A DNA stretch of 64,000 nt from Planktothrix sp. PCC 11201. GTDB lineage: Bacteria > Cyanobacteriota > Cyanobacteriia > Cyanobacteriales > Microcoleaceae. The translations under genes were made by a program, and so were the position numbers. The stretch is from assembly GCF_900009135.1 (NCBI RefSeq), contig NZ_LT797710.1, forward strand, positions 606,913 through 670,912. The letters run 5' to 3'. Below the pieces are notes generated by a model. The model was not told where the DNA came from. It saw only the letters and a list, made by a program, of their open reading frames with translations, and made no database searches. Below, piece by piece: positions 43,340-51,159 of this stretch; position 1 is the stretch's first letter; every line of letters starts with the position of its first letter.

Positions 43340-44674
43340 ATGACCGTATCTCGAACAATTGGTTTAGGTTTCCTGGCGGTAATTGCCGTTGGGACAATAT
43401 TGCTGATGCTGCCCTTCTCCTTGAGTGACGGAACTTGGGGTAATCCTCTAACCGCTTTATTTACCGCCACTTCTGCGGTTTGTGTGACCGGGTTATCCGT
43501 GGTGGATGTGGGCAAATTTTACTCGTTTTGGGGTCAGTTTATTTTAATGGTGCTGGTTCAGGTGGGAGGGTTAGGATATATGACTGTCACCACTTTTTTA
43601 TTATTGGTATTAGGTCGAAAGTTTCGGCTCAAGGATAAATTAGCTTTACAACAATCCTTAGATGCTTCGGGAATCGCGGGAGCCGTTCCTTTATTAAAAT
43701 CTATTGTGGCAACCACCGCTATCTTTGAATTAACCGGGTTTTTTCTATTATTATTCGTATTTGTTCCTGATTTGGGATGGAATCAGGGATTATGGTTTGC
43801 CCTATTTCATAGCTTAAATGCCTTTAATAATGCGGGTTTTGGTCTGTTATCTGATAATTTTATGAGCTATGTTCATTCTCCTTTATTAAACTTTGTAATT
43901 ACGTTTCTGATTATTTGGGGAGGGATGGGCTATCAAGTTATTCAAGAACTTTATTTATGGATTCGGAATCGTTTTTCTAGATATCCCCTGCGTCGAGACT
44001 TTTCCATTCACTTCCGAGTTGTGACTTCTACAACAATCTTTCTATTAGTCTTAGGAACGGTTTTATTATTCTTTACTGAACATCGAAATCCAGGAACCTT
44101 AGAACCCCTTAATTTTCCTGATCAAGTGATGGCGGCTTGGTTTCAATCGGTCACAACTCGAACCGCCGGATTTAATACGATTAATAATGGAGCATTAACC
44201 GTTGGCGGGTTATTTGTATCGATCATTTTGATGTTTCTGGGTGCGAGTCCAGGGGGAACTGGAGGCGGGATTAAAACCACAACGATTCGGATTTTATTTA
44301 ATGCTGCCCGGTCAGCTTTACAAGGACGAGAAGAAGTGATTTGTTATAAACGCCAAATTCCACTGCCTTTAATTTTAAAAGCAATTGGAGTTTTATTGGG
44401 TTCATTTATAGTAATTTGTCTTTCGACAATTCTGATCTCTTTAAGTCAACCGGAAATTGATTTTGATCCCATTTTGTTTGAAGTTATTTCTGCCTTTGCT
44501 ACGGTGGGGTTATCAACGGGAATTACAGCTAGTTTAACCCCCTTGAGTAAACTAATTATTATTACTACAATGTATGTGGGACGGGTTGGGGTACTGTTGT
44601 TAATGTCGGCTATTTTAGGTGATCCTAAACCCACGTCGATTGACTATCCTGAAGAAAACCTTTTAGTAGGATAA
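43340..44674 (+). CDS. ktrB: Potassium uptake protein KtrB (TrkH family)
   Basis: A 444-residue channel-like transporter with four pore loops. The selectivity-filter-like glycines lie in TSAVCVTGLSVVDVG, FNNAGFGLLSDN, TTRTAGFNTINNG and SAFATVGLSTGIT; the flexible gate loop is GGTGGGIKTTTIRI. It moves K+ (with Na+) across the cytoplasmic membrane and needs the cytoplasmic KtrA ring. The partner gene follows 41 bp downstream, so this pair is an operon. Length is normal for KtrB. Confidence 0.9.
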   Translation: MTVSRTIGLGFLAVIAVGTILLMLPFSLSDGTWGNPLTALFTATSAVCVTGLSVVDVGKFYSFWGQFILMVLVQVGGLGYMTVTTFLLLVLGRKFRLKDKLALQQSLDASGIAGAVPLLKSIVATTAIFELTGFFLLLFVFVPDLGWNQGLWFALFHSLNAFNNAGFGLLSDNFMSYVHSPLLNFVITFLIIWGGMGYQVIQELYLWIRNRFSRYPLRRDFSIHFRVVTSTTIFLLVLGTVLLFFTEHRNPGTLEPLNFPDQVMAAWFQSVTTRTAGFNTINNGALTVGGLFVSIILMFLGASPGGTGGGIKTTTIRILFNAARSALQGREEVICYKRQIPLPLILKAIGVLLGSFIVICLSTILISLSQPEIDFDPILFEVISAFATVGLSTGITASLTPLSKLIIITTMYVGRVGVLLLMSAILGDPKPTSIDYPEENLLVG

Positions 44675-44715
44675 ACCACTCAAATTTTACTCTGCTTGCA
44701 ACAACCATAGATAAT

Positions 44716-45414
44716 ATGAACTTCTCATCTTGGAATTTTTTACGCAATCTCAGAACTGAAAAAAGACAATTTGCTGTGATTGGATTAGGTCGGTTTGGAA
44801 GTGCCGTTTGTTCAACCCTTCATGCTAGTGGTTATGAAGTTCTAGCCGTTGATAAAGAAGAAAAACGCATTACTTCCGCATTAGGTGAGCAAATTGCTTC
44901 CCATGCGTTGCTGTTAGATTCAACGGAAACCTCTGCACTTCGAGAAGCCGGAATTTTAGAATTTGATACGGTAATTGTGGCTGTGGGTAGTTTTTTAGCC
45001 GAAAGTATTACCACCACTTTAAACTTGAAAGAAGGGGGTGTTCCCAGTGTCATTGCTAAGGCATCTTCGGCAACCCATGCTAAATTATTAAATAAAGTTG
45101 GGGCAGATCTAGTAGTATTTCCAGAACAAGAAATGGGACAACAATTAGCCCGACAATTGACTCGCCCGCGTTTACTGGATCAGTTTGAACTGGATGCGGA
45201 ACATAGTATTGTAGAAATGATTGTTCCTGATGAATTTGATAGTAAAACCATTGCTGAATTAGAACTCCGTCGTCGCTATGGATTAAATCTTTTAGCGATT
45301 AAAAATGAAGGGGATAAAATGGAAATTAATCCCCTTTCTAATCGAAAACTCTACAAAGGAACTATGATTGTTGTTGTCGGTTCTAATCAGGATATTAATC
45401 GTTTAGCGGGTTAG
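44716..45414 (+). CDS. ktrA: Potassium channel regulatory subunit KtrA (TrkA family)
   Basis: A 232-residue cytoplasmic gating protein. RCK_N domain: FAVIGLGRFGSAVCSTLHAS (nucleotide-binding GXGXXG) and the acidic end of beta2 in VLAVDKEEKRI. RCK_C (TrkA_C) domain from about residue 150: EHSIVEMIVPDEFDSKTIAE and GTMIVVVGSNQDINRL. It binds ATP/ADP or NAD(H) to open KtrB. Downstream of ktrB on the same strand. Normal length, no missing motif. Confidence 0.9.
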   Translation: MNFSSWNFLRNLRTEKRQFAVIGLGRFGSAVCSTLHASGYEVLAVDKEEKRITSALGEQIASHALLLDSTETSALREAGILEFDTVIVAVGSFLAESITTTLNLKEGGVPSVIAKASSATHAKLLNKVGADLVVFPEQEMGQQLARQLTRPRLLDQFELDAEHSIVEMIVPDEFDSKTIAELELRRRYGLNLLAIKNEGDKMEINPLSNRKLYKGTMIVVVGSNQDINRLAG

Positions 45415-45427
45415 AATTGATCCTCGA

Positions 45428-45838
45428 TTAATTCTCCGGTGGATTCTGTTGAGGGATGATTTTGCCTAAACTTAAATCGTCTAAATCTATCCCTCTTAAA
45501 CCTTTTTGTTCTAGTTGGTTAAATAATCGAGTTAATTGATACCAAACTAATCCGGCCATTAACACCGTTAAGGGAATAGAAAACCCATAGGCGAATGTTT
45601 CTGAAAAGGCAAAAACTTCTAAACAGGAAGCCAGAAAAATACAAATTCCTAACCCAACTCCCAGAAAGGGAAACAGAATAGGAAAGCCCCGCAGGTTAGC
45701 GAGATTACGACTCGAACGATTTTTTGACCATTCTTTTAACAGTTGTTTAAGATTCACAACAAAAGCCGTACAACAGGTTATTCCAATGAATAAACCCCCA
45801 AGGAGCAAAACTAAAGGCGGATTAGCAGAATTAAACAT
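45428..45838 (-). CDS. Hypothetical membrane protein
   Basis: A 136-residue protein with three hydrophobic segments: PLVLLLGGLFIGITCCTAFV, FPFLGVGLGICIFLASCLEV and FSIPLTVLMAGLVWYQLTRL. The rest is short and charged. I recognise no family. It is convergent with ktrA (13 bp between stops) and followed upstream by a repeat region. Confidence 0.6.
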   Translation of the reverse strand: MFNSANPPLVLLLGGLFIGITCCTAFVVNLKQLLKEWSKNRSSRNLANLRGFPILFPFLGVGLGICIFLASCLEVFAFSETFAYGFSIPLTVLMAGLVWYQLTRLFNQLEQKGLRGIDLDDLSLGKIIPQQNPPEN

Positions 45839-45842
45839 AAAT

Positions 45843-46075
45843 CAGTCATCAGTTAACAGTCATCAGTTATCAGTGTAAGAGTCATCGGTAATCAGTTATC
45901 AGTGATCAGTCATCAGTTAACAGTTAATATTTGTGGGCTAAAAACAGTTAACTGGTACGGGCGGGTTCATCGAGATGCGCGGTGATTAACAAATATCTAA
46001 AAGAACCCGCCCCTACAACTAATAACTGTTAACTAATAACTGATTACTGATAACTGATCACTGATAACTGACTAA
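45843..46075. repeat. Cluster of ATCAGTTATCAGT-type repeats
   Basis: Many overlapping copies of CAGTTATCAGT, CAGTTAACAGT and their complements (GATAACTGAT) surround the 62-bp palindrome at 45955-46016. The last codons of the ABC1 kinase gene at 46044 are read from these repeats. The same repeats surround the 61618-61679 copy. Confidence 0.8.
45955..46016 (-). repeat. 62-bp palindromic element, copy A
   Basis: The outer arms GTACGGGCGGGTTC and GAACCCGCCCCTAC enclose ATCGAGATGCGCGGTGATTA and a short TCTAAAA stretch. It matches the element at 61618-61679 in inverted orientation at 58 of 62 positions. Confidence 0.85.
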
Positions 46076-47792
46076 TCGCTCCCCAAGCTGCATCAAATAA
46101 ACGACTGGGTTTTAAATCCGGTTGAATTAAAGTCCATAACCGTTGAACTTCTGTGGTATGCAGACGATCATCTTCGGTTAAAGCCGAAATAATTTGACGG
46201 CGGAGGAAATCTCCTTCATCAGACATTAAATATTTTAATCCTAATTGAGCCGTAGGTAACAGATCAAAATTCCGATCTGATCGGGCGATCGCAATCATAT
46301 TTTCTAATCTTTGCCATTGTAATTTCCCATCTTTAAATAGGACTTCAATTAAACGACGTCGCAGGGCTGGGGTTTCACCATTTAATAATCGACGGGCGAC
46401 GTAGGGATAGGCCACATCCACAATTTTGAAATCGGGATTCAAACTCAAAGCAATGCCTTCTTGAGTCACCAAAGAACGAATAATTAAGGCAAATTGGGCG
46501 GGAACTCGGAAAGGATATTCATACATTAATTCCGAAAAACTATCGGTAATGGTTTTAAAATTAAAGTCCTTAACGCTCGTACCGATGACATCCCCCAATA
46601 CCATTTCCAAGGCGGGAATAATCGGTTGAATATTGGTTTCAGGAGACAAAAACCCTAATTTAACGAAATCAAGTGCCAGTTGATCATAGTCCTTATTAAT
46701 CAAATGCACCACGGAATCCACTAAGGTTTCCTTTGTATTCTGTTGCAACTGATCCATCATCCCAAAATCAATAAATGCCATGCGACCATCGGGCAGGACA
46801 AATAAATTTCCCGGGTGCGGATCGGCATGAAAAAAACCAAATTCTAATAATTGTTTTAAACCACTGGTCACGCCAATTTCAATCAAGGTATCCCGATCTA
46901 ATCCAGCGGCTTTAATTCGTTCGGTATCGGTTAATTTAAACCCATTAATCCACTCTAAAGTTAAAACACAAGTGGTGGTGTAGCGCCAATAAATCAAGGG
47001 GACTTTGACATGAGGATCATCTGCAAAATAGGTGGCAAACCGTTCCGCATTCCGACCTTCATTAATATAGTCAATTTCCTCGAATAACTTCACCCCAAAT
47101 TCATCCACAATCAGGGTTAAATCATGTCCTAAATTCAACGGCAGCCAAGGAGAAAGCCATCCCGCCGCCCAACGCATTAAATATAAATCTAAGGTTAAAA
47201 CCGGTAATAAATTCGGCCGTTGTACCTTGACCGCGACTTCTTCCCCAGTTCTGAGTCGGGCGTGATAAACTTGACCCAAACTAGCAGCGGCTATAGGTTC
47301 TGGAGAAATTTCCCTATAAATACTGTCTAAATCCTGATCTAATTCCGCTTGAATAATTGCCATTGCCTGATCGTGATTAAAGGGTGGCAATTGATCCTGA
47401 AGTTTGGTTAATTCCTCTAAGAAATCTTTTCTAATTAAATCGGGACGGGTAGAAAGGGCTTGGCCGACTTTAATATAGGTTGGGCCTAAATCCGTGAGAA
47501 CGTGACGCAGGTGGGTAGCCCGTTGGGGGGTATGTTCCACGTCCCCATGTTGCCATTTATCCCACAATAACCCCAAAATAAACCCGGTGAAATACCAAAT
47601 CACCATAATTGTCCGTCCGATGGCTAACCAGGGGCGACGACGATGGTAGCGGGCAATTTCCTCTGGGTCATAGCGTCGTCTGGATTTGACTTGCTGTGGG
47701 TTCACGTTTGTTGTATTCCTCCTAGTGGTCAGATTTTTAGAATTGGGATCGAAAACAGGAATTGTGAATTTTTTTATCGTTTTGTTACTCAA
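46044..47792 (-). CDS. ABC1/UbiB-family atypical kinase (AarF-like), first copy
   Basis: A 582-residue ABC1 family protein. Motifs: KVGQ (TYIKVGQALSTRPDLI), the Ala-rich nucleotide loop AAASLGQVYHARL, VKVQRP, LEWINGFKLTD, and DPHPGN with AFIDFGMM. In cyanobacteria these atypical kinases/ATPases are tied to prenylquinone (plastoquinone, tocopherol) metabolism; the substrate is unknown. One hydrophobic segment follows the N-terminal basic stretch (GRTIMVIWYFTGFILGLLW). The only start in frame is TTG 47792. The last residues (QLSVISYQ) are encoded by ATCAGTTATCAGT repeats, suggesting the original end was lost or extended. Confidence 0.88.
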   Translation of the reverse strand: MSNKTIKKFTIPVFDPNSKNLTTRRNTTNVNPQQVKSRRRYDPEEIARYHRRRPWLAIGRTIMVIWYFTGFILGLLWDKWQHGDVEHTPQRATHLRHVLTDLGPTYIKVGQALSTRPDLIRKDFLEELTKLQDQLPPFNHDQAMAIIQAELDQDLDSIYREISPEPIAAASLGQVYHARLRTGEEVAVKVQRPNLLPVLTLDLYLMRWAAGWLSPWLPLNLGHDLTLIVDEFGVKLFEEIDYINEGRNAERFATYFADDPHVKVPLIYWRYTTTCVLTLEWINGFKLTDTERIKAAGLDRDTLIEIGVTSGLKQLLEFGFFHADPHPGNLFVLPDGRMAFIDFGMMDQLQQNTKETLVDSVVHLINKDYDQLALDFVKLGFLSPETNIQPIIPALEMVLGDVIGTSVKDFNFKTITDSFSELMYEYPFRVPAQFALIIRSLVTQEGIALSLNPDFKIVDVAYPYVARRLLNGETPALRRRLIEVLFKDGKLQWQRLENMIAIARSDRNFDLLPTAQLGLKYLMSDEGDFLRRQIISALTEDDRLHTTEVQRLWTLIQPDLKPSRLFDAAWGAISQLSVISYQ

Positions 47793-47838
47793 TAGTATAC
47801 AAACAATCGCACCACAAAGACGCGACCACCGCAGGTTT

Positions 47839-49068
47839 CTACAATTGCGGGATTTGAGTCAATCCTTCTTTGATGGCGGTAATCACCTGATCTTGCTGTT
47901 CTGGGGACAGTTCGGGAAATAGGGGCAAAGATAAGACCTCCTGACAAACCCTTTCCACAATGGGGAGTTGATGGGCTTGATAGCCTAAATTTTGATAAAC
48001 CGGTTGCTGATGGAGGGGAATGGGATAATAAATCATAGAACCAATTCCCTGTTCTTGCAGGTAGTTTCGCAGATAATCCCGTCGTTTGAGGGAGGGTAAT
48101 GGGTAATATTCTCCTGCTCCCCCTGCTCCCCCTGCTCCCCCTGCTCCCCCTGCTCCCCCTGCCTCCCGGTGCTCTGTTTGTACCCGGATAGTGTATTGAT
48201 TCCACACACTCTCGCCAAAGGTAATGTCTTGGGGTGTAATAATTTCAGATAGGGGATAGAGTAACTGATGATACCGTTTGGCGAGGGTGTGCCGTTGTTG
48301 ATTCCAGGTATCGAGATAACGCAGTTTGATCCGTAAAATCGCCGCTTGTAGGGCATCTAAACGACTATTAATCCCAATGGTATCCGAACGATAGCGGGTG
48401 GATTGACCATGTTCTTTGATGATTCTCATGGCTTTGGCCAGGGCTGGATCTTGGGTGGTTACGGCCCCACCATCGCCACAGGCGCCTAAGTTTTTCGTGG
48501 GGAAGAAACTAAAACAGCCGATATCTCCGATACTGCCGACTTTTTGCCCTTGCCAAGTGGCCCCGGTAGCCTGGGCGCAGTCTTCAATTACCACTAAATC
48601 ATGGGATTTTGCCACGGCCATTAATCGGGTCATGTCCATCGGTTGACCAAATAAATGGACGGGGATAATAGCTTTGGTTTTTTCGGTAACAGCGTTGGGG
48701 ATTTGTTCAATATCGAGATTAAAGGTTGTAGCATCAATATCGACAAATACAGGTGTGGCTCCCACCGCACTGATCATTTCTGCCGTGGCGATAAAGGTAA
48801 AGGGGGTGGTAATCACTTCATCCCCTGGGCCAATATTCAGGGCGCGGAGGGCCAAAAATAGGGCATCGGTTCCCGAGTTACAGGCAATGGTTTCCCGAAC
48901 CCCAATATATTCTCCAAAGTCTTGTTCAAAGGCTTCGACCGTTGAACCTCCAATATAACGACCGGAAGCTAAGACCGCTTGCACACAAGCGCTGACTTCA
49001 TCCTGAATGGTTTTGTACTGTAGGCTAAGATCGAGCGGGGGGACTGTATTCACGTTTGACACCACCAA
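47839..49068 (-). CDS. DegT/DnrJ/EryC1/StrS-family PLP aminotransferase
   Basis: A PLP-dependent sugar aminotransferase-fold protein of about 409 residues: IPPLDLSLQY-like start, CNSGTDALFLALRALNIGPG, VVIEDCAQATGATWQG, and the PLP lysine in FSFFPTKNLGACGDGGAV. Such enzymes transfer an amino group to nucleotide-linked keto-sugars for surface polysaccharide. At about residues 305-322 a run of Ala-Gly-Gly units is encoded by a 9-bp tandem repeat (48113-48157), a probable recent expansion in a surface loop. The start is TTG 49068 or GTG 49065. It is on the same strand as, and 46 bp upstream of, an ABC1 kinase. Confidence 0.88.
   Translation of the reverse strand: MVVSNVNTVPPLDLSLQYKTIQDEVSACVQAVLASGRYIGGSTVEAFEQDFGEYIGVRETIACNSGTDALFLALRALNIGPGDEVITTPFTFIATAEMISAVGATPVFVDIDATTFNLDIEQIPNAVTEKTKAIIPVHLFGQPMDMTRLMAVAKSHDLVVIEDCAQATGATWQGQKVGSIGDIGCFSFFPTKNLGACGDGGAVTTQDPALAKAMRIIKEHGQSTRYRSDTIGINSRLDALQAAILRIKLRYLDTWNQQRHTLAKRYHQLLYPLSEIITPQDITFGESVWNQYTIRVQTEHREAGGAGGAGGAGGAGGAGEYYPLPSLKRRDYLRNYLQEQGIGSMIYYPIPLHQQPVYQNLGYQAHQLPIVERVCQEVLSLPLFPELSPEQQDQVITAIKEGLTQIPQL
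48113..48167. repeat. In-frame 9-bp minisatellite inside the aminotransferase gene
   Basis: CCTGCTCCC is repeated five times exactly and a sixth time with one inserted base (CCTGCCTCCC). Translated on the minus strand it gives Ala-Gly-Gly repeats. All units are 9 bp, so copy-number change keeps the frame. Confidence 0.9.
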
Positions 49069-49302
49069 GTAAAATTGAAATTGGGTTCGCTACTAGAGGA
49101 ACGTTTTTTTGATTTTCTTAGATTTTACAGACTAGGGTACTTTTCTTTGGACAAATTGCGATCGCAATTGCTGTTATTTTTGCAAAGGGTCAAAGGGTCA
49201 CGGTTATTCCCTATGGTTTTTGGCGATTAAACTGGTAGAATTATTTAGAGTTGAGTCTTAACTCTGTTGCAAAAACTTGCAGTTTATTACATTTATTAAC
49301 TT

Positions 49303-49653
49303 ATGTCTGAATTTCAGGATTTTTTAAGACGAAAAGTTGCCTACGTTGCCATCGGCGAATTCAAACCGGGTAAATTTAAAGAAGCTCAAACATTATTTGA
49401 ACAAGCGGTAGCTACCTATAAAGAAGGTTTTCAAGGAGCTTATTTACTTCAAGAACCGGGAACCGATAAGGGAATTGCTCTAATTTTCTGGGAGGATATT
49501 GGTGATATGGATACTTCCAATAACCACACCGAAGCCTATGAAGCTATTATGAATGAAATGTCATCCCTATTTGTCAAAGCCCCGACCACATCTTTTTATG
49601 AAGTCAATAGTGCCATTCATTTAGAACAATTGGCTGAATCATTGTTGAAATAA
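49303..49653 (+). CDS. Dimeric alpha-beta barrel (ABM-like) protein
   Basis: A 116-residue protein that looks like a single antibiotic-biosynthesis-monooxygenase-type dimeric alpha/beta barrel: VAYVAIGEFKPGKFKEAQTL, GAYLLQEPGTDKGIALIFWE and EAYEAIMNEMSSLFVKAPTT. Small proteins of this fold bind hydrophobic or haem ligands, but the role here is unknown. It stands alone and is followed by an intrinsic terminator at 49698. Confidence 0.68.
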   Translation: MSEFQDFLRRKVAYVAIGEFKPGKFKEAQTLFEQAVATYKEGFQGAYLLQEPGTDKGIALIFWEDIGDMDTSNNHTEAYEAIMNEMSSLFVKAPTTSFYEVNSAIHLEQLAESLLK

Positions 49654-49697
49654 AACCCTAATCAGTTTCGACAAATTAAAATTTCTACACCCGCACC

Positions 49698-49717
49698 AAC
49701 CCGCTCAGGCGGGTTTT
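49698..49717 (+). terminator. Intrinsic terminator after the ABM-like gene
   Basis: AACCCGCTCAGGCGGGTTTT: stem ACCCGC/GCGGGT with a short loop and a T-run, 45 bp after the stop codon at 49653. It is convergent with the DUF427 gene. Confidence 0.8.
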
Positions 49718-49729
49718 GTAGGTTAAATA

Positions 49730-50224
49730 TTACCACCCCATGGTTCCCTGTTCTCCCTTAAATGGGCCCACAATATTTTGAGTAATCCAACCGCCATAAA
49801 AATCCCCTGTTTGGGCTTGAACTAATTCTTCTCCCACATAGCAAGCGTCCATGAAACTAGCATAAAAACTATAATAATTTTGAATATCAATAAATTCAGG
49901 AACTGGACTTAAATAACTCCAAGCCGCATTAACAGCTTGTTTGTCACCAACCGTAATATTATAATAACTACAAGCTCCTTTCCATTCACACCAACTTCTG
50001 CGAGAAGTTTGTTGTAAATATTCTAATTGAATATCTTCGGGCGGAATATAATATACGGGAGGATGGCTGGTTTCTAAGACTCGTTTTGCTCGTTGGGTTT
50101 CTGCTAGAATAATCCCATTAAATATTACTTTAATCGGTTGGTTGACATCTTCCAAACGAGGGGGACGGGGATAATCCCAAACGGATTCTTGACCGGGTTC
50201 GGGGGGAATGGGGATAGGTCGCAT
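49730..50224 (-). CDS. DUF427 family protein
   Basis: A 164-residue protein of the DUF427 family: PIKVIFNGIILAETQRAKRV, VYYIPPEDIQLEYLQQTSRR, then CEWKGACSYYNITVGD with two Cys in CEWKGAC, and CYVGEELVQAQTGDFYGGW. Proteins of this fold are widespread in actinobacteria and cyanobacteria; the function is not established. No signal or membrane segment. The start MRPIPIPPEPGQESVWDYP fits the usual N-terminus. Confidence 0.85.
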   Translation of the reverse strand: MRPIPIPPEPGQESVWDYPRPPRLEDVNQPIKVIFNGIILAETQRAKRVLETSHPPVYYIPPEDIQLEYLQQTSRRSWCEWKGACSYYNITVGDKQAVNAAWSYLSPVPEFIDIQNYYSFYASFMDACYVGEELVQAQTGDFYGGWITQNIVGPFKGEQGTMGW

Positions 50225-50392
50225 TCTGATAATGTTTTATGGGTTTTACTGAGTTGTATTTTTACATATTTTAGTGAAAATTTCAAACTGGTTTTTATAG
50301 AATACCTAGATTAAAGAGCGATCGCCCATTCTTGACACAATTCAACCCACTTGCTATAATTACTCAAGGAAGTATTGAGGTTAAAGTCAACA

Positions 50393-50734
50393 ATGATTGC
50401 TAATCCTAAACCTTTAATCAATCTGGTTAATAAAGTTAAATATGAAGTGGGTATAAAAAAACTGCCAAAGGGTAATTATCATGCCTTTGTTTTAGACTAT
50501 CCGAGTGTACGAGTAATTGCGAATAGTCAAGATGAAGCGATTAAAGAATTATCTCAGCGGCTCCAAAATTTTTTAAAGTATACGGAAATTATTAATTTAG
50601 AAATTGAACTTCCTAAACGTGAAGATCCTTGGATGAAATTTGCAGGAATGTTTAAAGATGATCCTCTGTTTGATCAAGTTTTAGAAGCTATTCAAGATTA
50701 TCGCAATGAAATTGATGCAGAGGAGGAGGAATAA
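50393..50734 (+). CDS. Antitoxin-like protein paired with PIN toxin
   Basis: A protein of about 113 residues: strand-rich HicB-like start (VGIKKLPKGNYHAFVLDYPS, VRVIANSQDEAIKELSQRLQ), then an acidic C-terminal tail (LEAIQDYRNEIDAEEEE). The first part resembles the partial RNase H fold of HicB-like proteins, but the following gene is a PIN toxin, not HicA. I chose ATG 50393; a TTG six codons before is less likely. Role inferred from the 2-bp spacing to the toxin and the GAGGAG at its own 3' end acting as the toxin's ribosome site. Confidence 0.65.
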   Translation: MIANPKPLINLVNKVKYEVGIKKLPKGNYHAFVLDYPSVRVIANSQDEAIKELSQRLQNFLKYTEIINLEIELPKREDPWMKFAGMFKDDPLFDQVLEAIQDYRNEIDAEEEE

Positions 50735-50736
50735 CG

Positions 50737-51156
50737 ATGAATTTATGGGTATTAGATACAGATCACATCTCTTTGTTCCAGAGAGGGAATTCCCAAGTGA
50801 TAGAGAGACTTAGTAACATTAACTCTGAGCATCGTGCGGTTACTATTATTACCGTAGAAGAATCACTGAGAGGATGGTTAAAAACAATTAAGGATGCCAA
50901 AACAGTTGATAAGTTAGTAAAAGCCTATGCAGACTTGAAAGAAACAAGAGAGTTTTTCAACACTATTTATGTCCTTGATTTTGATCAAGACGCTGGCAAT
51001 TATTATACAGAATTAAAACGTCAAAAAATTAGGATAGGAACACAAGATTTAAAAATTGCTTCTATTGTCCTATCTCAACAAGCAATTTTAGTCACTCGTA
51101 ACCGCCAACATTTTGAAAAAATACCCAATTTATTGATACAAGATTGGACGATTTAA
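50737..51156 (+). CDS. PIN-domain ribonuclease toxin (VapC-like), second copy
   Basis: A 139-residue PIN-domain protein: start MNLWVLDTDHISLFQRGN with the first catalytic Asp, then ITVEESLRGWLK with the conserved Glu, and IRIGTQDLKIASIVLSQQ plus ILVTRNRQHFEKIPNL with further acidic positions. A toxin ribonuclease is the family role. A GAGGAGGA site lies in the tail of the upstream gene, 2 bp away, so the pair is translationally coupled. No inactivating change seen. Confidence 0.85.
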   Translation: MNLWVLDTDHISLFQRGNSQVIERLSNINSEHRAVTIITVEESLRGWLKTIKDAKTVDKLVKAYADLKETREFFNTIYVLDFDQDAGNYYTELKRQKIRIGTQDLKIASIVLSQQAILVTRNRQHFEKIPNLLIQDWTI

Positions 51157-51159
51157 TCA

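Noticed and set aside
47789-48356. Gly/Glu/Gln and Gly/Ser/Arg repeat proteins in other frames of the aminotransferase gene
   Set aside because: They are alternative readings of the 9-bp minisatellite; the DegT frame carries all catalytic motifs.
50393-51156. HicAB system
   Set aside because: The first gene is HicB-like in part, but the second is a PIN-domain protein, not the small HicA dsRBD fold.
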